A DNA stretch of 64,000 nt from Flavobacteriales bacterium (lineage in GTDB: Bacteria > Bacteroidota > Bacteroidia > Flavobacteriales > BACL11): NCBI GenBank assembly GCA_028122735.1, contig JAOHSR010000001.1, positions 79,711 through 143,710 on the forward strand, read 5' to 3'. Position numbers and translations under genes: made by a program. This document shows positions 1 to 10,020 of this stretch, one piece after another. Numbering within the stretch: position 1 is the first letter of the stretch; each line of letters begins with the position of its first letter. Below the pieces are notes generated by a model that was not told where the DNA came from, did no database searches, and saw only the letters and a list, made by a program, of their open reading frames with translations.

Positions 1-587
1 ACTTTAAAATAAATACCGTTAATACTGATATATTTTCCAATTGGGTTAATATCATCAGTAAATAATTCTTTTTTGGTTCTCTCCCCAATTACACAAACTT
101 TCCGTTCTTCATTTATATCTAATTCATTTATAAATCTCCCACCATCATAAATGTCTTTTTGAGATACAGTAGCAAGTACAGGATAATCTCCATAGATATT
201 ATAAGTTCCTGATCGTTTACCATTAGAAATATTTGCTCCACTTGAGCCAAAATTTCCTTTTTGAATTCTTGGAGCGATATATTCAATTTCAGGAATTTCA
301 TTTTTTAATGTTTCTACATCACTTAATTTAATGCTCCAATTTCTATCAATTTTGAACCCTTTATATGGAATACTAGTACTTTGTGTCCAAATAAATAAGC
401 TATTTGCTGAAATTCTTTCAAACCGTTGTTCAAATCCATTATCCACTCCTTTAGCTGCTCCTGAGAGAACAATGTATAGAAATATTCCCCAAAGGACACC
501 AATAATTGTAATCATGGTACGTAGCTTATTTTGCCCAATTGAGCCAAAAATTTCTTGCCAAGTATCTTTGTCAAAAATTGTTTTCAT
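1..587 (-). CDS. ABC transporter permease (MacB-like), C-terminus truncated by window edge
   Basis: Reverse-strand ORF starting at CAT 585-587, translating MKTIFDKDTWQEIFGSIGQNKLRTMITIIGVLWGIF..., with MacB-type periplasmic core; adjacent to a second permease and an ATPase. Confidence 0.85.
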   Translation of the reverse strand, partial: MKTIFDKDTWQEIFGSIGQNKLRTMITIIGVLWGIFLYIVLSGAAKGVDNGFEQRFERISANSLFIWTQSTSIPYKGFKIDRNWSIKLSDVETLKNEIPEIEYIAPRIQKGNFGSSGANISNGKRSGTYNIYGDYPVLATVSQKDIYDGGRFINELDINEERKVCVIGERTKKELFTDDINPIGKYISINGIYFK

Positions 588-1823
588 TTATTTATCTCTA
601 AGAGCAATTATTGGTTTTATTTTAGCTGCTTTTCTAGCTGGTAAATAGCCAGCAAGTGCACCAAAAAATATTAAAATAATTGTTGCCCAAACAGCATTAG
701 ATGTTTGGATGTATGGGTTTGAAATAAAGTATTTGTCCATCAAATTATCTCCGATTCCATTTAATATAATCAATGCCACAACTAGCCCTAGATACCCTGA
801 TATCATTGTTATAAAAATTGATTCTTGAAGTACCATTGCAATAATACTATTTGGTGTAGCTCCAATTGCTTTTCTAATACCAATCTCTTTAGTCCTTTCT
901 TTAACTACAAAAACCATAATATTACTTATCCCTATTATTCCAGCTACAAGAGTTCCAATACCTATGAAAGATATAATGATGCTTAGTACTGATGCAAATT
1001 GTCTTGAGTTTTCTTGTTCTTCTCCAGTGTTACTTATGTAAACACCTCTGTTATCATCTGGAGAAATAAATTTTTTCTCTTTAATATAGCTTTCTAAGTC
1101 CTTTTCAAGTATTAAAGATTCATTATAGCTCATATTTTTATCATATATAACTATCATTTGATTAATCTCATCATTATTTTTTTGAATCTTCTGCATACTT
1201 GTATATGGAACATACAGGTTTCTTTCTTCTCTGTCACCACCCTCATCCTGAAATACTCCAATAACCTTCCAACTATGGCCACTTCCAAAGATGTATTTCC
1301 CTATAGGATCTTCATCTTGAAATAAATCTTCAGCTACTAATCGTCCAATAACAGCATGTTTCTTTCTATTTGTAATATCCCCCTCATTCAAATATCTTCC
1401 TTTCATTATTATTGTTAGCTCTGCTTCCTGATGTCCTGGTGAAACCGCTCTAATTGAATAATTATTTGCTCTCTCTTTATATTTCATCTGAAAGTAAAAT
1501 GTATTTCTAACAACTATATCTTCAATTCTAGAATTAAACTTTTCTTGAAAATCTACTAGGTCACTATTAGTAAATTTTATTCTTCTTTGCGATTCATAAC
1601 CTCTATATGGAATTGTTGTTGAGCTAGGATATAGTCTTATGGTATTCACTTTGTCATCAGTGAAAAATGTCTTAAAACTATTTTCGAGGCCATTTCCTAA
1701 GCCAAATAGGATTATAAAAATCAAAATACCTATTGCAACAGTAAACCCTGAAAGAAATGTTCTTAGTTTATTTTTTTTGATAGTATCAAAAATCTCTTTC
1801 CAACTGTCTTTGTTGAACAACAT
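588..1823 (-). CDS. ABC transporter permease (MacB/FtsX family)
   Basis: N-terminal TM, periplasmic core, C-terminal FtsX-like 3 TM (VVKERTKEIGIRKAIGATPNSI). Confidence 0.92.
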   Translation of the reverse strand: MLFNKDSWKEIFDTIKKNKLRTFLSGFTVAIGILIFIILFGLGNGLENSFKTFFTDDKVNTIRLYPSSTTIPYRGYESQRRIKFTNSDLVDFQEKFNSRIEDIVVRNTFYFQMKYKERANNYSIRAVSPGHQEAELTIIMKGRYLNEGDITNRKKHAVIGRLVAEDLFQDEDPIGKYIFGSGHSWKVIGVFQDEGGDREERNLYVPYTSMQKIQKNNDEINQMIVIYDKNMSYNESLILEKDLESYIKEKKFISPDDNRGVYISNTGEEQENSRQFASVLSIIISFIGIGTLVAGIIGISNIMVFVVKERTKEIGIRKAIGATPNSIIAMVLQESIFITMISGYLGLVVALIILNGIGDNLMDKYFISNPYIQTSNAVWATIILIFFGALAGYLPARKAAKIKPIIALRDK

Positions 1824-2501
1824 TTAGCTTGTTTGGATATCTGTCACAATAACTCCATCTTTTAGTGTGATTATTCTGTTACACATGTTGGCAATTTCAT
1901 GCTCGTGGGTAACAACTAAGATTGTCTTTCCTTCTTTATTAATTTTTTTTATTAGGGCCATTACTTCCTCTGATGTTGTAGAATCTAAAGCCCCAGTAGG
2001 CTCATCAGCAAGTAATACTTTTGGTTGAGAAGCTAGGGCGCGAGCGATAGCAATTCTTTGTTTTTGACCTCCAGATAATTCGCTCGGTAAGTGCTCAGAC
2101 CAGTCCCCAAGACCAACTTTTTCTAGATATTCAAATGCTATCTTTTGACGCTCATCTCTTGAGATTCCTTGATAATATAATGGTAGTGCAATATTTTCTA
2201 TGGCTGTCTTATAATTTATAAGATTAAATGATTGGAAGATAAAGCCCAAAAACTGATTTCTATATTTAGCCGCCTTTGTTTCATCAAGATCTTTAATTGG
2301 GACATTATCTAAATGGTACGATCCAGAATCATAATTATCTAACATTCCTATTATGTTTAATAATGTAGATTTTCCAGAGCCAGAAGACCCCATGATCGCA
2401 ACTAATTCCCCTTTTTTAATTGATACTTCAATTCCCTTAAGCACATGCAGAGAATTCTTTCCAATTACATAGGATTTATTCAGTTTTTTTATTTCAATCA
2501 T
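1824..2501 (-). CDS. ABC transporter ATP-binding protein (LolD/MacB type)
   Basis: Walker A GSSGSGKST, signature LSGGQKQR, Walker B VLLADEPTGALD. Confidence 0.96.
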   Translation of the reverse strand: MIEIKKLNKSYVIGKNSLHVLKGIEVSIKKGELVAIMGSSGSGKSTLLNIIGMLDNYDSGSYHLDNVPIKDLDETKAAKYRNQFLGFIFQSFNLINYKTAIENIALPLYYQGISRDERQKIAFEYLEKVGLGDWSEHLPSELSGGQKQRIAIARALASQPKVLLADEPTGALDSTTSEEVMALIKKINKEGKTILVVTHEHEIANMCNRIITLKDGVIVTDIQTS

Positions 2502-2594
2502 ATTATAATGAAAAGGTCAATTTTATTAAACAAAGATAGTTGTGATATTCTAACATAACTAGATATTCATCATAATGTTTTGTTTTTTTGTATA

Positions 2595-4130
2595 TTAATC
2601 CATACAGCTAATACATGTAAGTCCGTCTTCTTCCATTTTCCAATAGTGTCCAAGCATATCATAGTCCCAAGTATCAGTAGTGTTTTTTATGTCATAAATA
2701 AAATCTTCCATGCTATGATCTAAATATATAACAGAGTTCTCTGGGATTTCTAACGAAACATTTAGTGTCTGAAAGCGCCATTTCTGTTCTTCTATATAAA
2801 AAAAATCATCAAAAATTAGATTGTCATCCTCAAATATGAAATTAAATGAAACGCCTTCAGCATTTTTTCTTGCTTTTTGTTTGCTACGACCAAAGGCCGT
2901 TGCCTCTTTTATTAAACAAAAATTATCATTTTCACTCTTTAAAATATCTAGCTGCATTCCTATACCAATTAATTCATCTTCAAATGGAGTTACTTTAAAT
3001 CCTTTTGCATCAAATGCATTATCAAACAACCTGTCAACTTCATTCATGCTAAGATGAATAGTATCATTTTCTACTGTTATGTTTTCCACAATTGTATTTT
3101 TGGCTTCTTCTTGAAACTCTTTTGAAACATCTACTGATGAAATGAAAAGAAAAAATAAAGAAATAAACCATAAGCAAAGCATGCCAATTTTATAATTTGT
3201 ATGAATTTTAGTATTGTTGGTGAGTCTTAATCCAAATAATATCACTGACAAAATAGGAATGCCAATAAAAAGTATTATACCTGTTTTAAAATCTCTGGGG
3301 ATAGCTTCTGATTCAAAAATATATTGTCCCAATTGATTAATATCTAGCCACCATGTGAAGTTGCTTACAGCAATCATGATATCACCTGAATTTATTACTG
3401 AAAAAAATATAAATAACAAAATCACACCAATTATGATAGCAAAAACCCCAAAACAACTTCCGATTAATTGAAATATGCCTTTAAAAAGTCCAACAAGCAA
3501 ATCAGTTGTTTTTTGAACAAAATTATAGAATGGTTTATCAAAATCTCTTAACTTTTTTTCTAAATTTTCAAATTCATTTTTAATATTCTTAACTGTTACT
3601 TTTTCGCCTTTCATTTCTAATTTCTCAGAAGTAGTTTTTGCAGAGGGAAGTGCTATCCAAAACATTATATATAAAAATGGAGCGCCAGGTCCAATTATAA
3701 ATAAAAGCCCAAGAAATATCATTCTAATAATAAAGATACTCTGTTCAAAAGATTGAGCTAATCCACTACAAACACCCCCAATCATTCTTTCATCTTCATC
3801 TCTAAAAAATCTTCTTCTCTTATTTTTAAGAAGATCTTTATTGTAATCAGTTTTTTCTTCATTGTTAAAATCCTCATCGTAGTCAGAAGGATTCCCCATT
3901 GTTCTAATTACTTCATTTACATCTGTGATTGATACAATTTCTTTTTTTTCTAGCTTTTTAGTAAATAGCTCAGCAATTCTTCCTTCAATATCCTTTAGTA
4001 TTTCATCTCCTCCTTCTTCATTTTTGAAATGATTTTTTAGTGTGTTGAGATATTTGTTTAATATTTCGAAAGCATCTTGATCGATATGAAATATAAGCCC
4101 TCCTAAGTTAATATTAATTGTCTTATTCAT
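2595..4130 (-). CDS. PspC domain-containing membrane protein
   Basis: PspC domain RRFFRDEDERMIGGVCSGLAQSF followed by several TM segments. Confidence 0.88.
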   Translation of the reverse strand: MNKTININLGGLIFHIDQDAFEILNKYLNTLKNHFKNEEGGDEILKDIEGRIAELFTKKLEKKEIVSITDVNEVIRTMGNPSDYDEDFNNEEKTDYNKDLLKNKRRRFFRDEDERMIGGVCSGLAQSFEQSIFIIRMIFLGLLFIIGPGAPFLYIMFWIALPSAKTTSEKLEMKGEKVTVKNIKNEFENLEKKLRDFDKPFYNFVQKTTDLLVGLFKGIFQLIGSCFGVFAIIIGVILLFIFFSVINSGDIMIAVSNFTWWLDINQLGQYIFESEAIPRDFKTGIILFIGIPILSVILFGLRLTNNTKIHTNYKIGMLCLWFISLFFLFISSVDVSKEFQEEAKNTIVENITVENDTIHLSMNEVDRLFDNAFDAKGFKVTPFEDELIGIGMQLDILKSENDNFCLIKEATAFGRSKQKARKNAEGVSFNFIFEDDNLIFDDFFYIEEQKWRFQTLNVSLEIPENSVIYLDHSMEDFIYDIKNTTDTWDYDMLGHYWKMEEDGLTCISCMD

Positions 4131-4461
4131 CTTTTTTTGTTTTTGTAGTTAAGCGTACTGCTTTTGCTAATTGATTCCATGTAATATCAAGTTCATTTAA
4201 AAATTCAATTCCTTTTGTTGTTAATGAATAATATTTTCTTGGTGGTCCAACCATAGATTCTTCCCAGCGATATTGTAATAGTTCAGCATTTTTTAATCTA
4301 GTAAGTAGCGGGTAAAGTGTTCCCTCTACAACTATTAGTTTTACTTTTTTTAGTTTTTCTATTATATCTGAGGGGTAGGCTTCTTCGTTTTTTAAAGTGG
4401 CAAGTATACAGTATTCCAAAATCCCTTTTCGCATTTGCGATTTAGTATTTTCAATTTTCAT
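4123..4461 (-). CDS. PadR family transcriptional regulator
   Basis: wHTH PadR signature (KGILEYCILATLKNEEAYPSDIIEKL...EGTLYPLLTRLKNAELL...GPPRKYYSLTTKG). Confidence 0.94.
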   Translation of the reverse strand: MKIENTKSQMRKGILEYCILATLKNEEAYPSDIIEKLKKVKLIVVEGTLYPLLTRLKNAELLQYRWEESMVGPPRKYYSLTTKGIEFLNELDITWNQLAKAVRLTTKTKKDE

Positions 4462-4465
4462 TTTG

Positions 4466-4473
4466 CAAACATA
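4466..4473 (-). promoter_or_regulatory. Bacteroidota -7 box (TATGTTTG) for the PadR-PspC-ABC operon
   Basis: Reverse complement reads TATGTTTGCAAAATG, matching TAnnTTTG; the ATG lies only about 5 nt downstream. Confidence 0.5.
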
Positions 4474-4621
4474 TAAAAAATATATAGAACCTTGTATAGC
4501 ATAGTACCTTATATATATTTATCTGATTAGAGATGCGAGAAATGAATAAAAAAATACGAATTATTTAATTATTGGCTTTTGTAAATTCTTTATTAATGGT
4601 TTGTCGATTATAGCTTTTAAA

Positions 4622-6535
4622 TTAATTTTTTTCCACCCAATCACCATTTTCTTTAATTAAATCAATTAGGGCATCTACAGCTAGCTCTTCATCAATATTT
4701 TTTTTGACAACAGTTTTTTCTTTATAAAGAGTGATTTTTCCAGGTCTTGTTCCAACATAGCCGTAGTCAGCATCTGCCATTTCTCCTGGTCCATTAACGA
4801 TGCAGCCCATTATACCAATTTTCACTCCTTTTAAATGATCAGTTACCTTTCTAATTTTAGCTGTTGTTTCTTGTAGGTCAAATAATGTTCTTCCGCATGA
4901 TGGACATGAAATATACTCTGTTTTTGAAATTCTTGTTCTGCTTGCTTGTAAAATACCAAATGCAGTTGAGTTTATATGTAAACTTTCACCCTCCTTATTA
5001 TTATTTACAGTAATACCATCTCCAAGCCCATCAATTAATAGTCCGCCAATATCAGAAGATGAATTTAATTGTAGATATTTTGCATCTAACTGACTATAAT
5101 CTCTACTTATAATAACTGGATTTTTAATATTTCTGTTTATTAGCTCAATAAATATTCTTCTTTGTTCTGCTAAGCCATTAACATTATCAGTTTTTACTAT
5201 TAAAACAGCTGTAGGGTCTTTAGTTATTTTTGTGAATAGGTCTTCACACAGATTCTTAATATATATTTCGATAAAATTAATCTCGTTGGATAATTTATTA
5301 TTATTTAAGTATTCATCGGAACTTAATAGTGGGTAGCCTTCTTTATTTTTTTTCCAAAATTTAAAATTATAGATTAATCTAAGGGTGCCAGGAATTTCAA
5401 AATCAATTTTTTTATCATCCAAAAATATATAATCAGTCGCTTGGTCATTAATATTCCATTTGTCTAATGGAACTGAATATTGATATCCTAATGGGAAAAA
5501 AGATGATGGTTTAATTTTATTCTTACGTTTTAAATTTGAAATGACAATGGGTACATTATTACCTCCAATATTTTTTACCTTATTTGTTTTTCTTCTTGAA
5601 TACTCAAATGGATTTAAGGGGTTTTTAGCAATATCCTTTATTTTTTGACTATTATTTCTGTTTGTGAAGTTTTTTAGAAGATTAAAAGCAACTGGCATTT
5701 CGTGCTCAGGAGCTTCAGTTAACGAAACTCTTATGGTGTCGCCAATCCCATCTTCTAAAAGCGCACCAATTCCGACTGCCGATTTAATTCTACCATCCTC
5801 TGCCTCTCCAGCCTCTGTAACACCAAGGTGAAGAGGGTAGTTCATACTTTCTTTAATCATTTCAGCCACTAACAATCTATAGGCCTGAACCATTACTCTT
5901 GTATTTGAAGCTTTCATAGAAAGAATAATTTCGTGATAGTTTTCATCTCTACAAATTCTTAGAAATTCCATTGCAGATTCAACCATCCCTTTTGGGGTGT
6001 CGCCATATCTACTCAGTATCCTATCTGATAAAGACCCATGATTTGTTCCTATTCTCATAGCTGTACCGTGTTCTTTACAAATCTTTACCAGCGGGGTGAA
6101 CTTTTCTCTAATTCTATTAAGTTCATCTTGATAGGTTTTATCGGTATATTCAATCTCTTCAAATTTTTTCTTATCTGCATAGTTTCCTGGATTCACACGA
6201 ACTTTTTCTACAATCTTAGCGGCAATTTCTGCAGCATTAGGAGTGAAGTGGATATCAGCAACAATAGGAGTGTTGTAGCCTCTTTTTAATAATTCTTCTT
6301 TAATATTCTTAAGATTTTCAGCATCTCTCTTACTAGGAGCAGTTATCCTTACTAACTCACATCCAGCCTTTATCATCCTGATCGACTCTTCAACTGTTGC
6401 AATGGTATCCATTGTATCAGTAGTTGTCATAGATTGAACTCGTATTGGATTGTTTCCTCCAAAACCAATACCCCCAATCACTACCTCTCTTGTTTTAAAT
6501 CTAGAATATGAAGTTAGGCTATTGCAATACTTCAT
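4622..6535 (-). CDS. ispG: 4-hydroxy-3-methylbut-2-enyl diphosphate synthase (long form with central insert)
   Basis: GcpE TIM barrel N-terminus (VQSMTTTDT, VADIHFTPN), C-terminal Fe-S part (SCPSCGRTLFDLQ, GCIVNGPGEMADADYGYVG). Confidence 0.97.
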   Translation of the reverse strand: MKYCNSLTSYSRFKTREVVIGGIGFGGNNPIRVQSMTTTDTMDTIATVEESIRMIKAGCELVRITAPSKRDAENLKNIKEELLKRGYNTPIVADIHFTPNAAEIAAKIVEKVRVNPGNYADKKKFEEIEYTDKTYQDELNRIREKFTPLVKICKEHGTAMRIGTNHGSLSDRILSRYGDTPKGMVESAMEFLRICRDENYHEIILSMKASNTRVMVQAYRLLVAEMIKESMNYPLHLGVTEAGEAEDGRIKSAVGIGALLEDGIGDTIRVSLTEAPEHEMPVAFNLLKNFTNRNNSQKIKDIAKNPLNPFEYSRRKTNKVKNIGGNNVPIVISNLKRKNKIKPSSFFPLGYQYSVPLDKWNINDQATDYIFLDDKKIDFEIPGTLRLIYNFKFWKKNKEGYPLLSSDEYLNNNKLSNEINFIEIYIKNLCEDLFTKITKDPTAVLIVKTDNVNGLAEQRRIFIELINRNIKNPVIISRDYSQLDAKYLQLNSSSDIGGLLIDGLGDGITVNNNKEGESLHINSTAFGILQASRTRISKTEYISCPSCGRTLFDLQETTAKIRKVTDHLKGVKIGIMGCIVNGPGEMADADYGYVGTRPGKITLYKEKTVVKKNIDEELAVDALIDLIKENGDWVEKN

Positions 6536-9500
6536 TATATCTTAACTACTTTTTTAAGAATTTCTTCAGAATTTGTAATCACTTTAAGCATATAAACACC
6601 ATCTTTTAAATAGCTTAGGTCAAGATTTTTCTTAAAATCTCCATTTATATCAAATGTGATTTTCTTTAATTGTTTACCTAAACTGTCTAGTAAAATAAGG
6701 TCTGTTATACCGTTTGAAACACCACTTATAGTTACTTGGTTTTTTGCAGGGTTGGGATAAAAAGTCCAAGTATTAATATCTTCTTGTATGTAACTTATAC
6801 TATTATTTACTTGAAATTCATGATGTATGAATGAACCAAAATCTCCTTCAAATACTTTTAGCCAGCTAGCTCCAATTTCTCTAAATCTTGCCATTCCTGC
6901 CCCATCATTATTTGCCCAAAAATCAATACCATCATCATCTGTATCTGTCATAATAAAACTATAACAACCATCATCAAAAATTAATGTATCTCGGTACTGG
7001 CTGTTAATCATTAAGTTGCCTCCACCAGCAGATTCATATGTAAGATTATTATCTCTGTCAAATATTTTCCATGAAGTTTCAGATTGATTGAGGCCAATAC
7101 TTCCACTATTTGTTTGCATCCATAATGCAAAAACATTATCATAGCTAGGTGTAGGCTCAAAGGTTGAGTTGATATAGTTGTTAAAGATATTCTCATCAGT
7201 TGATAGATTAGGCTCGCTAATTTCTAAATAGAATTTATTTGAGCTTAAAAGATTATCCCATATAGAAGATGGAGCATCAAGTTCAACAGTCTCTTGTTCT
7301 TCAAAATCTAAATTACCATTCCATATTTGAACTTCTTTTGTGTTTGAGCCATTAACCCAGTATTCAATTTTTAAGCTAGTTAAATTAGTTGAACCTGTAT
7401 TTTTAATGATAATTTTTGGTTTCCCACATGTTGGGTTAATTCTTGAATATTTTACTTTATCTGTGGGGGAAATTATATCAATAACTGATGCATCAATAGT
7501 GTGGTTAGGAGCCTTGTAGCTAACTAATTGTGAGCTCACCCAATAATTAGATGTTCCAGAAGCGTTTGTAACACCATAATCAATATTATGAGTTTGTCCT
7601 GGGGTTACTAATGAGGTAATATCATCTTCTCTAAGATCAGATGCTTGTCCAGGACACCATCCCGCTCTATCGTATATCCAGGTTCCACCCTGTGGATAAA
7701 TTGGATTTCCACCACATTCGGTCCAAACCGGCCAAGTGTATTCTATATTACCTCCATTAATATTGAGATAATGATCTCTTGAGATAAACTCTCCTTCTTG
7801 ACCATGGCCAGTAATTACAGTTCTTAATTTATATGATACGGCATTTGGGTTAAGTTTTACATCTCTTGGTTCAAAAGAATTCTCGTTTAAAATGGAAGTA
7901 TATCCTTTTGATTGTGGTCTCCATATTTGCTGAATGTCAACAACATCTCTTGATGGTGTTCCAACAATAAAATGAAATTTAATATCCATATCTTCTTGCC
8001 ATTGTCCCCCACTTGTCATATTTATTCTTTTTAATCCTTTTAGAATTGGCGCAAAATCAGTAACATCAAAATACCATGTTTTTCCATATGTTCCTAAATC
8101 TAAATAAGCACCATATGGAGTGACAAATGACATGATTTGAAAGGCCATTGGATATCTATTGTAGTATGTAAGTTCTCCAATATTTATTGTGCTGTCAATA
8201 TATAGCGAGTCACTAAAAATAACTACTCCGCTGGTATCATATGTATAGCTTACTGCATGCCAAAAAGTGTTATAAGAAACTATTGCAATGCTATCATGAT
8301 TTAGAGAGTTGTGGTTTGAGTATACTGCTTTTTCCTGAACAATATTGGGTGATGCTAGTGCTGAGTCCAAAATATTTACTGTTGTTGTTGAACTTACATA
8401 ATCTCCTTGAAATAACTTTAATGATGGACGAAGATTAGTTGTTGTAAAGAATTGAGAAATTTTATCACCTCTAGATTGCTCCCAAATTACATTACCATTG
8501 AAACTAGCGGTCGTAGCATTTATTGAGTTGTCATTAGCAAGGTTTCCGCTTCCTTCATTAAACGGGTAGTATGCAACTAGATTATTATAGTCTGGATGAG
8601 TATTGTTTAGTCGTATATTCATCCACTGACTTATAGTGCTTTGATTTAGTTCTTTATTAAAGATTCTAAACTCTTTTATTTTTCCATCCCAAAAATAACC
8701 GCTGCCTTTGCCGTTAGATCCTAAAGAGATTTCTTGAATATCAATAGTTGCATTTTTGTTTGTTCCACTATGCCATAGAACACTATTTAGATATATTTTC
8801 ATTTCGCCACTTAAACTGTTTTTTGTAAAAACCCAATGATTCCATTTTGATGAGTAATCTTCTTGATTTGCAAGTTTATCAATTCTGTCATATGAGCCAG
8901 CATTATTTCCGCAATCCCAATATACTCTACTGTTACTCCACGGAAAATGGATGTTAAGCGTTCGACTTCCATTTCCATCAAGTCCCTCTAAAATAGTGCT
9001 ATTGTAAGGAAGAGTGTTTTCATCTCCGTATACCCAAAATGAAACCGTGATTTCATTTGATATTATACCCAAAGGAGTATGTGGAATTGAGATAGACTCA
9101 TTTTGATTCACATCAATATTTACAGCATCTGAAGAGCTCAACCCACAATCAAAATTTAAAGAATCTCCAAAAATTACAGTAGGATTTGATAAGATTGAAT
9201 TTGTTGTTGAAAATTCAACAATGATGTTGGAGATAGAGTCCCATAAAAATGGAGTGTGAAATTGTAATCTATTTTCACCGCTGGCTAGGTTTATGTTTGA
9301 ATGAAAAACTTCTGTAAATCCATTTAAATGTGGTGTTGCTGAGTTAAGAATACTGTCACTTGTATTCTTTAATCTAATTTTAAAAAAATTAGCATTACTA
9401 TTACTTAAGCTGTATAATGATAGTCCAAAAATAGAGTCGTTAGATAATCCAAAGTTAGTCAGTTCATCAGCTCGGTATAAAAATTGTGACTTGCTTGATG

Positions 9501-9984
9501 CTTTGTCTGTTTGAATGACAAAATCAAGTGAGTTATTTCTATTTCCAGTATTTGTTGTGTCTTCAGAAATTATTGAATTGATAGTAGTATTTTGTTGATA
9601 GAATTGATAATAGTTGTAAACTGGATTTACACTGTATGGATATATATTACCTGAGAAATTTGAAATGTTATGACTGCTTGTCTTTGATTTGATAGAATCT
9701 ACTCTGCTAGAATCATGAATATTTGTATGACAGCTATAATCCCATGCCCCACAGCCTATATTATTTATACTACCGCTTGTATTTACCACATCATCTTTAC
9801 ATCGCATATTGTATGACATAATAATCTTTTCATAAGTCAAAGCGTTATTAGGAAAATTAATCATTGTGTCTCTTGTTGTGCTTGAGTAGTCAAATGTTTG
9901 AATTGTAATTGTATCTCCAGGGTTTTGTGCCCCAAGAGTAAAATAGCAAATTGAGATAAGGAAAAGAAAACACTTTTTAAGCAT
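6535..9984 (-). CDS. Secreted T9SS cargo: PNGase F-like glycopeptidase domains with inserted LamG-like domain
   Basis: Signal peptide; GAWDYSCHT PNGase-F-like motif; LamG-like region (ITVSFWVYGDENTLPYNSTILEG...GKIKEFRIFNKELNQSTI); C-terminal sorting domain NTWTFYPNPAKNQVTISG...VVKI. Confidence 0.8.
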   Translation of the reverse strand: MLKKCFLFLISICYFTLGAQNPGDTITIQTFDYSSTTRDTMINFPNNALTYEKIIMSYNMRCKDDVVNTSGSINNIGCGAWDYSCHTNIHDSSRVDSIKSKTSSHNISNFSGNIYPYSVNPVYNYYQFYQQNTTINSIISEDTTNTGNRNNSLDFVIQTDKASSKSQFLYRADELTNFGLSNDSIFGLSLYSLSNSNANFFKIRLKNTSDSILNSATPHLNGFTEVFHSNINLASGENRLQFHTPFLWDSISNIIVEFSTTNSILSNPTVIFGDSLNFDCGLSSSDAVNIDVNQNESISIPHTPLGIISNEITVSFWVYGDENTLPYNSTILEGLDGNGSRTLNIHFPWSNSRVYWDCGNNAGSYDRIDKLANQEDYSSKWNHWVFTKNSLSGEMKIYLNSVLWHSGTNKNATIDIQEISLGSNGKGSGYFWDGKIKEFRIFNKELNQSTISQWMNIRLNNTHPDYNNLVAYYPFNEGSGNLANDNSINATTASFNGNVIWEQSRGDKISQFFTTTNLRPSLKLFQGDYVSSTTTVNILDSALASPNIVQEKAVYSNHNSLNHDSIAIVSYNTFWHAVSYTYDTSGVVIFSDSLYIDSTINIGELTYYNRYPMAFQIMSFVTPYGAYLDLGTYGKTWYFDVTDFAPILKGLKRINMTSGGQWQEDMDIKFHFIVGTPSRDVVDIQQIWRPQSKGYTSILNENSFEPRDVKLNPNAVSYKLRTVITGHGQEGEFISRDHYLNINGGNIEYTWPVWTECGGNPIYPQGGTWIYDRAGWCPGQASDLREDDITSLVTPGQTHNIDYGVTNASGTSNYWVSSQLVSYKAPNHTIDASVIDIISPTDKVKYSRINPTCGKPKIIIKNTGSTNLTSLKIEYWVNGSNTKEVQIWNGNLDFEEQETVELDAPSSIWDNLLSSNKFYLEISEPNLSTDENIFNNYINSTFEPTPSYDNVFALWMQTNSGSIGLNQSETSWKIFDRDNNLTYESAGGGNLMINSQYRDTLIFDDGCYSFIMTDTDDDGIDFWANNDGAGMARFREIGASWLKVFEGDFGSFIHHEFQVNNSISYIQEDINTWTFYPNPAKNQVTISGVSNGITDLILLDSLGKQLKKITFDINGDFKKNLDLSYLKDGVYMLKVITNSEEILKKVVKI

Positions 9985-10020
9985 GATTTTAGAATATTAA
10001 GATGTAATACAAATTTAGTT

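Noticed and set aside
331-648. 105-aa plus-strand ORF
   Set aside because: Antisense to the two MacB-like permease genes; no recognisable domain
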